Shown: positions 39,174 through 48,998 of the stretch, in pieces
Layout: each line of letters opens with the position of its first letter
Numbering within the stretch: the first letter of the stretch is position 1
The notes under the pieces: model-generated
Seen by the model: only the letters and a program-made list of their open reading frames with translations
What the model was told of the DNA's origin: nothing
Databases searched by the model: none
Made by a program: the position numbers and the translations under genes
Assembly: GCA_017443895.1 (NCBI GenBank)
Contig: JAFSXU010000033.1
Location: 52,269 to 116,268 of the forward strand
Source: Clostridia bacterium
GTDB taxonomy: Bacteria > Bacillota > Clostridia > UBA1381
DNA: 64,000 nt
Reading direction: 5' to 3'

Positions 39174-41708
39174 TTACATACCAAATGTCTGCTCGGTACG
39201 ATTTATAATATCGTCCTGCAAGGATTTTGATAAAGTTGTAAACAGCGCAGAATATCCTGCAACTCGTACAACAAGTGATTTATACTGTTCAGGGTGTGCC
39301 TGAGCATCAAGCAATGTTTCTCTTGACACTACATTAAACTGCATATGCATACCCTTACGGTCAAAGTACGCTCTTATATAATCGGCAAATGACTGCAATC
39401 CGCTCATTCCTGCAAGCGCTGACGGGTGGAACTTTTGATTATACAATGTGCCGTTTGATGCAATTGCATGGTCAAGCACAGATACAGAGTTTGTTGCGGC
39501 TGTAGGACCGAATTTATCTTTACCAGAGAATGGACCGACACCGTCTGCTACAGGCGTATTTGCAAGTCTGCCGTCAGGTGTTGCGCCTGTTTGCTCTCCA
39601 AGCGGAACATTTGCAGATACAGGGTATAAGCCTGCCTGGTACATACCGCCACGGGGGTTTTTATACTTTTCAAGCTCACGGGTGTATATATACGCTGAAT
39701 TTCTTGCAAAGAGGTCAACCTCTTCAATATCGTTACCGTATTTTGGAACATTGTCAATAAGCTCTAAAAGCTCATTATATTTAGCCTTTTCGGCGTCTGT
39801 ACAGAGTGTATTATCCCTTAAAGCTATAAACATATCGTTTAATATATCCTTTGTAACAGGCTTTCCTTGATGAGCAAGATGCTCTGCCGCCTCTTCTAAC
39901 ATATTCTTTATAGCTTTTTGTGTATAGCCCTTACCAAAGTTATTCATAAGAGCGTCTTTGTATTCAGAAATACTAACCTTTTTCTCATCATATACCAAGG
40001 TCTTTATTGCATACAATGAGTCTGCCACATTTGCAATACCAAAACCCTGAGGACCTGTAAAGTTATACCTTGCACCGCCCTCCTGCAATGACTTTCCTTT
40101 TGCGATACAATCATCAATCATTGCCGACTGGAACGGCAAAGGACAACGGTCTGCGTGTGCGCAGTCAATAGCATTATCGGCATTAACCAATAGCTGAATA
40201 AAATACTGCATTTGCTTTTTATATGCATTCAAGAACTGATCAAAGGTCTTAAAGTTTGTAACATCGCCTGTCTTTAAGCCTACCTGTACGCCCTTATCAA
40301 CACCGTTTGAGAATACCAATTCCAAAGGACGACACATATTAAAGAATGCCGCATCATGCCAGCCATCTGTTTTGTGCGGTACCTGCGGTTCAACACAGCC
40401 TATGATGTTATAGCCTCGTGCCTCCTGCAAGGTTGCGCCTCTTGACATAAGCGCAGGAATAATTACCTCATCGTTATAATAAGCAGGAAGACCAATACCT
40501 GTTCTTGTAAGCTCTGCACACTTAATCATAAATATATTTGGCGTTCCGTTCCATACACGAACAGAGAATGACGGGGCAGGGAGAAGGGTGTGCATTGACG
40601 CCTGAATACAGATAAATGACATATCGTTTGTAGCATCGAGCCCGTCCTCTGTCTGACCGCCTGCACAAAGGTTCTGGAACAGGCTGTAACCTGCAAAACC
40701 CTCGGCAGACGCCGCATCACGGCATTTGTTTAAGTCATTTAATTTAACCCAGATACAGTCTGTAAGCTCCTGGGCAAACTCTCTTGTTAAAATACCCTTG
40801 TCCATATCGGCTTTATAATATGGGTACATATACTGGTCAAAACGACCGGGGGATATTGAATGACCGCTTGATTCAACCTGCAAGAGCATCTGAATAAACC
40901 AGAAACACTGGCATGCTTCATAGAATGATGTTGCACCGTACTCAGGCGCTCTTTGGCAGTTTTTAGAAATTATTTCAAGCTCATGTTTGCGCTCAGGATC
41001 GGGGCATGACATTGCCATTTCCTTTGCAAGAGCAGCATAACGCTTTGTATATATGGTTGCCGCATCACAGCAAATGATAACCGACTCTAAAAATTCTTTC
41101 TTTCTTGTATAGTCGGCATCATATAAATTTATTCTTGAAAGCTCGGCTGCCGCCTCTTCCATTAACCCACGGTAGCCTATTTTTATAATCTTTCCGTAAT
41201 CAACGGTAAAATGACCGATACCGTTATAGAAATAGTTACCGGGCGTAAACATATTATGCTCTATTGCAAGTCTTGCCTCAGGTGCCATATACGCCGTTGC
41301 AAGCTCTGATGTAGTTTTGTTTTTCCAGTACGGATAAACTTGCCTTAATTTTGCTTTCGTTTCCTCTGATATGTAGAATGGGTCTGCTTCACGGGTTTCA
41401 ACCGTGTCAAACTCCGCCTCAAGCCACTCATATGAGTATTCGGGGAATACCTGACAGCCTCTTGGCGCCTTTGTTGCAGAGCCTACTACAAGCTCCATAT
41501 CACGAATAGTTATAGGAATATTCTCACAAATATGATAAAAAGCCAATGCACGGCGCTTAATAATCGGCAAATCCTCCGTCTGCTTATAGCTTTCGGTTAA
41601 AAGGACTGCACGGTCTGCTTCAATTTCGGGTAATTTCTCAAATAAGTCCGCAATCAGCTTTTTTATTCTTGGTTTTACAGGTAAATCTGTGGTATCAAAC
41701 TGTTTCAT
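39174..41708 (-). CDS. Glycyl radical enzyme, diol-dehydratase-like
   Basis: The 844-residue product belongs to the PFL-like glycyl radical enzymes. The radical glycine is Gly818 in RVAGYSALF and the thiyl cysteine is Cys438 in IIGCVEPQ. His166, Ser284, Glu440 and Asp452 fall where glycerol dehydratase has His164, Ser282, Glu435 and Asp447, so a dehydratase of glycerol, propanediol or a related diol is more likely than pyruvate formate-lyase. A promoter lies upstream and an AraC-type gene sits just beyond on the same strand. Near a rhamnogalacturonan lyase, propanediol from rhamnose is one possible substrate; this is inference. Confidence 0.85.
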   Translation of the reverse strand: MKQFDTTDLPVKPRIKKLIADLFEKLPEIEADRAVLLTESYKQTEDLPIIKRRALAFYHICENIPITIRDMELVVGSATKAPRGCQVFPEYSYEWLEAEFDTVETREADPFYISEETKAKLRQVYPYWKNKTTSELATAYMAPEARLAIEHNMFTPGNYFYNGIGHFTVDYGKIIKIGYRGLMEEAAAELSRINLYDADYTRKKEFLESVIICCDAATIYTKRYAALAKEMAMSCPDPERKHELEIISKNCQRAPEYGATSFYEACQCFWFIQMLLQVESSGHSISPGRFDQYMYPYYKADMDKGILTREFAQELTDCIWVKLNDLNKCRDAASAEGFAGYSLFQNLCAGGQTEDGLDATNDMSFICIQASMHTLLPAPSFSVRVWNGTPNIFMIKCAELTRTGIGLPAYYNDEVIIPALMSRGATLQEARGYNIIGCVEPQVPHKTDGWHDAAFFNMCRPLELVFSNGVDKGVQVGLKTGDVTNFKTFDQFLNAYKKQMQYFIQLLVNADNAIDCAHADRCPLPFQSAMIDDCIAKGKSLQEGGARYNFTGPQGFGIANVADSLYAIKTLVYDEKKVSISEYKDALMNNFGKGYTQKAIKNMLEEAAEHLAHQGKPVTKDILNDMFIALRDNTLCTDAEKAKYNELLELIDNVPKYGNDIEEVDLFARNSAYIYTRELEKYKNPRGGMYQAGLYPVSANVPLGEQTGATPDGRLANTPVADGVGPFSGKDKFGPTAATNSVSVLDHAIASNGTLYNQKFHPSALAGMSGLQSFADYIRAYFDRKGMHMQFNVVSRETLLDAQAHPEQYKSLVVRVAGYSALFTTLSKSLQDDIINRTEQTFGM

Positions 41709-41746
41709 AGTACTTTCTCTCCGTTTACAGTATATTATATATCGAA

Positions 41747-41775
41747 ATTATAACATAATATTTTTATAAAATCAA
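41747..41775 (-). promoter_or_regulatory. Promoter of the glycyl radical enzyme operon
   Basis: On the minus strand, TTGATT (41770-41775) and TATAAT (41747-41752) are 17 bases apart, about 40 bp before the start codon. Confidence 0.75.
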
Positions 41776-41832
41776 TAGATATTGTATAAAAATGCCAATA
41801 AAATCCTATATTTTGTGATTATGTAAACTCAC

Positions 41833-42657
41833 TCAGATTTTATTTTTAAATTCCTTTGGAGACATTCCGTAAGTTCTTTTAAATATCCTTGAAAAATATG
41901 CTGCCGAGCCAAAGCCGGATTTTTGTGCAATGTCTTGAATGGTAAATTTACCGTCGGCAAGAAGCCTGTGGGCATGGGCAAGGCGGACATTGTTTAAATA
42001 TTCCAAGAATGTTGTTCCCGTAGTTTCTTTAAACAGTCTGCAAAAATGGAATTTACTTATATGTAGTTTATCTGTTAAAATGTCAAGGGTAATGTTATCC
42101 TTATAGTGTAGATTTATATAGTTAATTGCATCTGTTATATCGGGAGAAATATTATATGCCGCTTGCGATACCGGTATCATTGGAATTGTCTTTAACTGCA
42201 TTATAATAGTTAAAATTGCAGACATTGTTGCTTTTTTTGACAACGGATTTTTTATCTTTGACATTTTATCCGCAACCTTGAAGGAGTCATACAAAATATT
42301 AAATTCGTGCTCTTCAAAATGCAAAAGATTTGAGTTAAAATCCTTAAATATTAGTTTTATTTCATTATCGGATAATATGCACTTAAAATCATCAACATTA
42401 AAATTTATAACATATCTTTCATAAAATTCAACATCGCAGCTTTCTGCGGTGTGCAGTTCAAACGGCTTTATGACCGCCATATCACCGCGTTTCATCCGAT
42501 AACAGTTATCTCCGAAGAATATCGTTCTTTCTCCGTTTATGACCAAAAAAAGTTCATATCCCTCATGGTATTGCTGAACGGGAATATCGAATTTTTCATA
42601 TGTTTTTAAATGCTCTATCCATACATCACTATAGCTTGTAAAGAACGGTTTTTTCAT
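41833..42657 (-). CDS. AraC family transcriptional regulator
   Basis: The 274-residue product has an N-terminal cupin-like sensor domain (about 20-110) and a C-terminal double helix-turn-helix (about 175-272). The latter has LHISKFHFCRLFKETTGTTF and the AraC signature DIAQKSGFGSAAYFSRIFKR. It lies between the glycyl radical enzyme operon (same strand, downstream) and uxuB (divergent), so it could control either or both, sensing a sugar or uronate. SD GAGGTG supports the start. Confidence 0.93.
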   Translation of the reverse strand: MKKPFFTSYSDVWIEHLKTYEKFDIPVQQYHEGYELFLVINGERTIFFGDNCYRMKRGDMAVIKPFELHTAESCDVEFYERYVINFNVDDFKCILSDNEIKLIFKDFNSNLLHFEEHEFNILYDSFKVADKMSKIKNPLSKKATMSAILTIIMQLKTIPMIPVSQAAYNISPDITDAINYINLHYKDNITLDILTDKLHISKFHFCRLFKETTGTTFLEYLNNVRLAHAHRLLADGKFTIQDIAQKSGFGSAAYFSRIFKRTYGMSPKEFKNKI

Positions 42658-42785
42658 ATGTATTCACCTCGTACAATATTTTATCATAAATAGCAAGAAT
42701 GTACAAGAAAAATATAAATTAGAGCAAAATCAGTAAAAAATGAAATGCTATACTTTAGTTATCAAAGAAAAAGGAGATGCTCGTT

Positions 42786-44369
42786 ATGAGGTTGTCATTA
42801 AACGAAATCAAGAACAAAGACGCATGGGAGAAACAAGGAATAAAGCTACCGTGCTATGATGTTAAGGCAGTTAAGGAAAACACATTGAAAAATCCAAAAT
42901 GGGTACATTTTGGCGCAGGTAATATTTTCAGAGGCTTCATCGGCTCAATTGCACAAGAGATTTTAAACAAAGGCTTAGACGATACAGGTATAATTGCAAT
43001 TGAAACATTCGACTTTGACATAATTGATAAGATTTATAAGCCTTTTGACTCGCTTACATTAAATGTTATGATGGATAAAAACTCAAACCTCGATATGGAG
43101 GTTTTGGGCGGAGTGGCAGACGGAGTTAAGTCAAACGATTATGAAACTTTAGAAAAAATTGCAAAAAATCCGTCGCTTCAGATGATGAGCTATACCATTA
43201 CCGAAAAGGGCTATAATATAAAAGCACCAAACGGAGATTTAATGGATATTGTAAAGGCAGATATTGAGAGAGGTCCTAAAAATCCAATTCATGCAATGAG
43301 CGTTACTACGTATATGCTCTATGTAAGATTTAAAAACGGTGCTATGCCTTTGGCGGTTGTAAGTATGGATAACTGTTCACATAACGGTGAAAAGTTACAA
43401 TCAAGCGTTATGACAATTGCAAATGCGTGGGTAAAAGAGGGCAAAGCTCCAAAAGAGTTTATTGACTACCTTAATGATAAAGTATCCTTCCCATGGAGTA
43501 TGATTGATAAAATAACACCACGCCCATCGGACAAGGTAAAGGCAGAGCTTGAAAGCCTCGGCATTGAGGGCATGGACAGCGTTATAACATCGAAAAGTAC
43601 ATATATCGCTCCGTTTGTAAATGCGGAAATTCCGCAGTATCTTGTTGTTGAGGATGTGTTCCCAAACGGCAGACCGAAGTTAGAGGCTGCAGGCGTTTAT
43701 ATGACAACAAGAGAAATTGTAAATAAATCGGAAACAATGAAGGTTACAACCTGCCTTAATCCTTTGCATACTGCGCTTGCGGTATTCGGCTGTACATTGG
43801 GGTACACTACCATATGGGAGGAAATGAAAGACAGTGACCTTGTAAAATTAGTTAATGGAATTGCACAAGAGGGTATGAGGGTTGTGATAAATCCCGAAAT
43901 AATCAATCCGCAAGAATTTGTAAAAGAGGTAATTGAGGACAGACTTCCAAATCCAAATATCCCCGATGCACCGCAAAGAATTGCAACCGATACATCTCAA
44001 AAGGTCGGAATAAGATACGGAGAAACCATTAAATCATATGTAAAATCAGATGAGCTTGACGCCTCATCATTAAATGCAATTCCTATGGCAATAGCAGGTT
44101 GGATAAGGTATTTAATCGGTGTTGACGATAACGGAAACGAATTTGTACAAAGTCCCGATCCACTGCTTTTGGACTTAAAAGCAAGGCTTGACGGAGTTGT
44201 TTTGGGCAAGCCTCAAAGCGCAGACGGAAAATTATCAAAGATACTAAGCGACAAGACCATATTCGGCTCTGACTTGTATGAGGTTGGCTTAGGTAATAAA
44301 ATTGAAAAATATATAGTGTCAATGCTAAAAGGCACGGGCGCGATAAGAGAAACTTTAAAAACATTATAA
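42786..44369 (+). CDS. uxuB: Fructuronate reductase / mannitol dehydrogenase family
   Basis: UxuB reduces D-fructuronate to D-mannonate with NADH. The 527-residue product starts near an FGAGNIFRGFIG cofactor loop (about 44-55). It contains the long-chain mannitol dehydrogenase motif region SMDNCSHNGEKL (about 196-207) and KVTTCLNPLHTALAVFGC (about 319-336), which holds a catalytic-site His. The SD AAAGGAG (42770-42776) favours this ATG over one nine bases upstream. It begins a three-gene uronate operon; the adjacent uxuA supports fructuronate as the substrate over other polyols. Confidence 0.9.
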   Translation: MRLSLNEIKNKDAWEKQGIKLPCYDVKAVKENTLKNPKWVHFGAGNIFRGFIGSIAQEILNKGLDDTGIIAIETFDFDIIDKIYKPFDSLTLNVMMDKNSNLDMEVLGGVADGVKSNDYETLEKIAKNPSLQMMSYTITEKGYNIKAPNGDLMDIVKADIERGPKNPIHAMSVTTYMLYVRFKNGAMPLAVVSMDNCSHNGEKLQSSVMTIANAWVKEGKAPKEFIDYLNDKVSFPWSMIDKITPRPSDKVKAELESLGIEGMDSVITSKSTYIAPFVNAEIPQYLVVEDVFPNGRPKLEAAGVYMTTREIVNKSETMKVTTCLNPLHTALAVFGCTLGYTTIWEEMKDSDLVKLVNGIAQEGMRVVINPEIINPQEFVKEVIEDRLPNPNIPDAPQRIATDTSQKVGIRYGETIKSYVKSDELDASSLNAIPMAIAGWIRYLIGVDDNGNEFVQSPDPLLLDLKARLDGVVLGKPQSADGKLSKILSDKTIFGSDLYEVGLGNKIEKYIVSMLKGTGAIRETLKTL

Positions 44370-44388
44370 TTTAGGAGGGTATATTATT

Positions 44389-45453
44389 ATGAAAATGACA
44401 ATGCGCTATTACGGCAAGGGTTATGACAGCGTAACCTTGGAGCAGTTAAGACAGATAAGATATGTTGAGGGTTTAATCTCAACGCTTTATTATAAGCAGG
44501 CGGGCGAGCTTTGGACGGTTGATGAAATTCGTGCTTTAAAGAAAGAAATAGCTGATGGTGGAATGGAGTTATCGGGTATTGAGAGCGTTAATATTCACGA
44601 CTCAATAAAGATTGGCTCAAATGACCGTGATATGTATATAGAAAACTACATAAAAACACTTGAAAACTTAGGTAAAGAGGGAATAGACCTTGTCTGCTAT
44701 AACTTTATGCCTGTATTTGACTGGACAAGATCAGATCTTGCAAAGCCGAGAGAGGACGGCTCAAATGTGCTTGCATACGACCAGGCAGAGGTTGACAAGA
44801 TTGATCCAAATACTTTATTTGAAAGTATGGACAAAAACTCAAACGGCTATGTAATGCCCGGCTGGGAGCCTGAGAGATTGTCAAAAATTAAAGAGCTTTT
44901 TGAAGCATATGCAGATGTTGACGCTGAGAAATTATTTAATAACTTGGTATATTTCTTAAAGGCTATTATGCCAACCTGTGAAAAGTACGGTATTAAAATG
45001 GCAATCCACCCTGACGATCCTGCATGGAGCGTATTCGGTTTATCGAGAATTATCACATCAAAAGAGGGTCTGGTAAGGATGTGCGAGGCAGTTCCAAGCG
45101 TATATAACGGCGTGACTTTGTGTACAGGCTCTTTAGGCTCAAATCCCGATAACGATATTGTTGACATTATCCACGCCTTAAAGGGCAGAATACACTTTGC
45201 ACATATCAGAAACATTAAGCACACCGCACCCGGTAAGTTTGAAGAGGCTTGTCATTTAAGTGCAGACGGATCGCTTGATTTATACGAGATTGTAAAGGCA
45301 CTTTATGACGACGGTTTTGACGGAGTTATAAGACCCGACCACGGCAGAATGCTTTGGGGCGAAAAGGCAATGCCCGGATACGGCTTATATGACAGAGCAT
45401 TAGGAGCTGCATATATTTGCGGACTTTGGGAGTCGCTGGCAAAAAACAAATAA
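44389..45453 (+). CDS. uxuA: Mannonate dehydratase
   Basis: UxuA dehydrates D-mannonate to 2-keto-3-deoxygluconate. The 354-residue product starts MKMTMRYYGKGYDSVTLEQ. It has the conserved metal-site stretches MAIHPDDPAWSVFGLSRI (about 204-221), LCTGSLGSNPDND and FAHIRNIKHT (about 268-277), and RPDHGRMLWGE near the C-terminus. The length and motifs fit the TIM-barrel UxuA type, not the enolase type. A strong SD (AGGAGGG) precedes the ATG, 19 nt after uxuB, and GH115 follows 18 nt downstream. Confidence 0.96.
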   Translation: MKMTMRYYGKGYDSVTLEQLRQIRYVEGLISTLYYKQAGELWTVDEIRALKKEIADGGMELSGIESVNIHDSIKIGSNDRDMYIENYIKTLENLGKEGIDLVCYNFMPVFDWTRSDLAKPREDGSNVLAYDQAEVDKIDPNTLFESMDKNSNGYVMPGWEPERLSKIKELFEAYADVDAEKLFNNLVYFLKAIMPTCEKYGIKMAIHPDDPAWSVFGLSRIITSKEGLVRMCEAVPSVYNGVTLCTGSLGSNPDNDIVDIIHALKGRIHFAHIRNIKHTAPGKFEEACHLSADGSLDLYEIVKALYDDGFDGVIRPDHGRMLWGEKAMPGYGLYDRALGAAYICGLWESLAKNK

Positions 45454-45471
45454 TTAAAAGGAAAATGGTTT

Positions 45472-48400
45472 ATGAGCTTTTTATTAAATAAAGGCTGCGG
45501 TGTAAAGATAACCGTATCGGATAATGAAACAGATGCGGTTAAAATTGCGGCAGCTAATTTAAAAACAGATTTAAGTAAAGTTCTTGATACACATACGGGT
45601 ACCGATACTGAAATAGTTATCGGTACTTTTGGTGTATCTGAGGATTTTGAAAGTTATGTTGACATTGATAAATTAAAGGATAAAAACGGCATATTGCATA
45701 AGGAAACATATGTAATAGCCGAGAAAAATTCAAAGCTGTTTTTGGGCGGTACGGACAGGCGTGGAACGGTTTATGCAATATACACATTTTGCGAGAATAT
45801 CGGTGTTTCGCCGTGGTATTTCTTTGCAGATGTACCCGTCAAGAAAAAGGATAGGATAGAAATTCCCGATAATTTTATGGAAACAGACTATCCGACAGTC
45901 GAATACAGAGGAATATTTATAAATGACGAAGAAGAATTAGAGCGCTGGGTACAGCTTAATATGGGCGAGGAAACAATAGGAGTTAAAACCTATGAAAAGA
46001 TATTTGAGCTTTTATTAAGACTAAGGGCAAACTATATATGGCCTGCAATGCATGTAAACTCATTTAATATAAAGCCCGAAAACGGTGCATTGGCAGATAA
46101 AATGGGTATAGTTGTCGGTACTTCGCACTGTGATATGCTTATGCGCTCAAATAACCGCGAATGGTTGCCGTGGCTTGATAAAAAGGGTTACAGTGGCGTT
46201 GAATATGATTATTCGATAGAGGGCGCAAACAGAGAAATTTTAAAGGAATATTGGGGCGAGAGTATAGATCAGAACAAGGATTTTGAGGTAAGCTATACTC
46301 TTGGTATGCGCGGTATTCATGACAGCGGATTTGAGGTAAGAGAATTAGAAAAATACTCGGGTGATGAGCTTATAAAAAAGAAAATTGAGCTTTTGGAGCT
46401 TATTATTCACGATCAGGAGAAAATGCTTGATGAAAAAGTGGGAAAGGATACCTTAAAAACCTTTGTCCCATATAAAGAGGTGCTAAACCTTTACGATGCA
46501 GGTCTAAAAGTGCCTGAGGATTTGACTCTTATCTGGTCCAATGATAACTACGGAAACATCAGAAGATACCCGTCAATTGCCGATAGAAAAAGAAGCGGGG
46601 GAAACGGGATATACTACCATAATTCGTATTGGTCGCCACCGAATGCATCATATCTGTTTATATGCTCAATTCCGATAGCAAAAACAAAAAATGAACTGAA
46701 AAAAGCATATGATAACGGCATACAAAAACTGTGGGTGTTAAATGTAGGCGCGATTAAGCCTATTGAACCTGAGCTTGAATTTTTCGTAAGATACGCATGG
46801 GAAATAACAAAAGAAACTACAACAGATGATGTTGATAAATACATCGAACAGTGGATAAACAAGAATTTCAGCAATAACATTGGCAAGGCTTGTGCAAAAA
46901 TATTTAACGAATTTGATTTGCTCACAGATGTAAGAAAGGTTGAGTTTCTGGAAAATGATGTATTTTCCTTAAATTCCTACGGCGACGAATGGACGGACAG
47001 AATAAATACATACCGTGATTTATATACCATGGCAAATGAGCTGTACTATGCTTTGCCAGATGATGAAAAACCTGCGTTTTATGAGCTTGTGCTTATGAAA
47101 ATTCATGCAGGATATTATATGAACGCGCAGTATTACTATGCCGACAGATCAACGCACTGCTATAATTTGGGAATGCTTAAGGCAGCAGAAAAATATACCC
47201 AAGTATCGCTTGAATTTGACAATAAAAAGCGTGAGCTGATTAAATACTATAACCATATTATGCTTGACGGTAAATGGAATGGTATACTCTTACCCGAAAC
47301 ATTTCCACCGCCTGTTGGTGCAATGCATCCTATATGCACACCGCCTGTTGAAATCCCAAGCGACAGCGAGCTTATAATATCGGTATATAATAACGATACA
47401 TCTCTTACATTCCATGATACCTCCGATAAATGGATTGATATTGGTATATCGGGGAATAAACAGTTAGACTATAAAATAACATACCCCGATTGGCTTTTAG
47501 TATCAGAGGATGAGGGGACAGTAAATGATGAAACAAGAATTTTAGTGTCACCAAAACATTTAGAAAATAACAGCGGTGAGATAGTAATATCCTCAAACGG
47601 TAAATCAAAAACCGTACCTGTAGAGGTTATAGTCAATAAATGCAGTGATGATAACGGTATTATAAGCCTTGGTATAAAAGAGTCCGAGGGCTGGGAGATC
47701 ATAAAAAGGCTTGGAAGATGCTGTGGTGATATTCTTGAAGCTCAGGCAGGGGACAGGGAAGTATCGTATGAGTTTGATATGTCTTGTGACAATAATGTAT
47801 GCCTTGAAATTGACCGAACACCGTCGCTTAATTCGGTAGGAAGGATAAGAGTAGGCATAAGCCTTGACCATGGCAATTATATAACAGTCGAGAGCGAGTC
47901 AAATGACGAGCATAAGGGGAACTGGAAATACAACATTTTAAACAATGTTGACAGGCTGTTTCTTGATTTGGGTGTTCTTACAAAAGGCACACATACGCTG
48001 ACTCTTAAAAGCATTGATAAGTATTTTGCATTTTCACAGCTTACACTCTATTTGGGAGACAGAAAATATGTAAATGTCCCAAAGCTGTATACGGGCAAAA
48101 AACAGGCTTTGCCAAGACTGTTAGATGATGATTTTTACCATATTGATAAAACATTACCGCCAAGACCGCAGGTATTTGGTATTGGGAAGCTCTCTGAAAA
48201 CACATTATTAAAGGCTACTGTTGATAAATATGACATTGGATACGGAAATAAAATTAAAAAGTCGGAGCTTTTAAACAAAGGTAAAGACATATTTAAAGAA
48301 GAAAACGGATGTATTAAAATTGATGCAGCGTCGGCATTGGCAAATACGGAATTTGCAAATGCAACAAGTGAGTTTTTACATTGTAACAGTGCATCATATG

Positions 48401-48789
48401 CAAGCAGTTCAATAGCATTATACACAAAAGCAGATTATACAGACTACAGCAAAAATCCTAAAACCGCACCTTGTCTTAGTTATATGATAGATACCGTTGG
48501 AGGTGAATATTCTCTGTGGGTGCTTACAAAGGAATCGAGAATGCCTCAATCGTTTGTAACATTTTCCGTTGATGACGGTAAAATTTATGAAAAGGGTGAA
48601 TTATATAACCGTGGCAGACTGTGGAGATATGAAACGGAGCAGATATGGCATTGGACGCAATTAAAAGATATTTCATTAGCTAAAGGCAGGCATAAACTAA
48701 ATATATATTCTCTTACAAGCGGAATACGCTTTGACAGAATTTGCCTTACAAAGCCAAACGAATTACCACCCACTGATATAAATTGGTAA
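45472..48789 (+). CDS. GH115 alpha-glucuronidase
   Basis: GH115 enzymes remove glucuronic or 4-O-methylglucuronic acid from xylan and its oligomers. The 1105-residue product has a family-like N-terminal domain (about 1-130). The catalytic barrel includes YRGIFINDEEELERW (about 145-159), LRANYIWPAMHVNSFN and LIWSNDNYGNIRRYP (about 353-367), and beta-rich C-terminal domains run to about 1105. No signal peptide is present (starts MSFLLNKGCGVKITV), so it should act in the cytoplasm on imported oligosaccharides. It is the last gene of the uxuB-uxuA operon, which would process the released uronate. A terminator follows. Confidence 0.9.
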   Translation: MSFLLNKGCGVKITVSDNETDAVKIAAANLKTDLSKVLDTHTGTDTEIVIGTFGVSEDFESYVDIDKLKDKNGILHKETYVIAEKNSKLFLGGTDRRGTVYAIYTFCENIGVSPWYFFADVPVKKKDRIEIPDNFMETDYPTVEYRGIFINDEEELERWVQLNMGEETIGVKTYEKIFELLLRLRANYIWPAMHVNSFNIKPENGALADKMGIVVGTSHCDMLMRSNNREWLPWLDKKGYSGVEYDYSIEGANREILKEYWGESIDQNKDFEVSYTLGMRGIHDSGFEVRELEKYSGDELIKKKIELLELIIHDQEKMLDEKVGKDTLKTFVPYKEVLNLYDAGLKVPEDLTLIWSNDNYGNIRRYPSIADRKRSGGNGIYYHNSYWSPPNASYLFICSIPIAKTKNELKKAYDNGIQKLWVLNVGAIKPIEPELEFFVRYAWEITKETTTDDVDKYIEQWINKNFSNNIGKACAKIFNEFDLLTDVRKVEFLENDVFSLNSYGDEWTDRINTYRDLYTMANELYYALPDDEKPAFYELVLMKIHAGYYMNAQYYYADRSTHCYNLGMLKAAEKYTQVSLEFDNKKRELIKYYNHIMLDGKWNGILLPETFPPPVGAMHPICTPPVEIPSDSELIISVYNNDTSLTFHDTSDKWIDIGISGNKQLDYKITYPDWLLVSEDEGTVNDETRILVSPKHLENNSGEIVISSNGKSKTVPVEVIVNKCSDDNGIISLGIKESEGWEIIKRLGRCCGDILEAQAGDREVSYEFDMSCDNNVCLEIDRTPSLNSVGRIRVGISLDHGNYITVESESNDEHKGNWKYNILNNVDRLFLDLGVLTKGTHTLTLKSIDKYFAFSQLTLYLGDRKYVNVPKLYTGKKQALPRLLDDDFYHIDKTLPPRPQVFGIGKLSENTLLKATVDKYDIGYGNKIKKSELLNKGKDIFKEENGCIKIDAASALANTEFANATSEFLHCNSASYASSSIALYTKADYTDYSKNPKTAPCLSYMIDTVGGEYSLWVLTKESRMPQSFVTFSVDDGKIYEKGELYNRGRLWRYETEQIWHWTQLKDISLAKGRHKLNIYSLTSGIRFDRICLTKPNELPPTDINW

Positions 48790-48798
48790 TATGATAAA

Positions 48799-48826
48799 AG
48801 TGTCAAGTACATCTTGGCGCTTTTTA
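48799..48826 (+). terminator. Terminator after the GH115 operon
   Basis: AGTGTCAAG pairs with CTTGGCGCT (two G-T wobbles) around a five-base loop, then a T run. A second weak CTGTTT/AAACAG hairpin with a T run lies at about 48883-48904. Confidence 0.7.
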
Positions 48827-48936
48827 TTTGAAAAATCTATTTTAGGTGCAAGCTTATTTCTTTGATTTTTTGGTGATAAATGCTGTTTAAAAAACAGTTT
48901 TTTTAAATAAATTAGTGAAAAATACCAAAAAAATTA

Positions 48937-48965
48937 TGGACAATGCCCTTAAAATATGTTATTAT
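48937..48965 (+). promoter_or_regulatory. Promoter of the PL11 gene
   Basis: TGGACA (48937-48942) and TATTAT (48960-48965) are 17 bases apart, about 33 bp before the likely GTG start. Confidence 0.65.
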
Positions 48966-48998
48966 GTTTATATATTAACTTGAAAGAGAGGGATGTAT

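Noticed and set aside
39448..39870. 140-residue plus-strand frame opposite the glycyl radical enzyme
   Set aside because: Overlaps a well-conserved gene on the other strand and has no SD or recognisable sequence.
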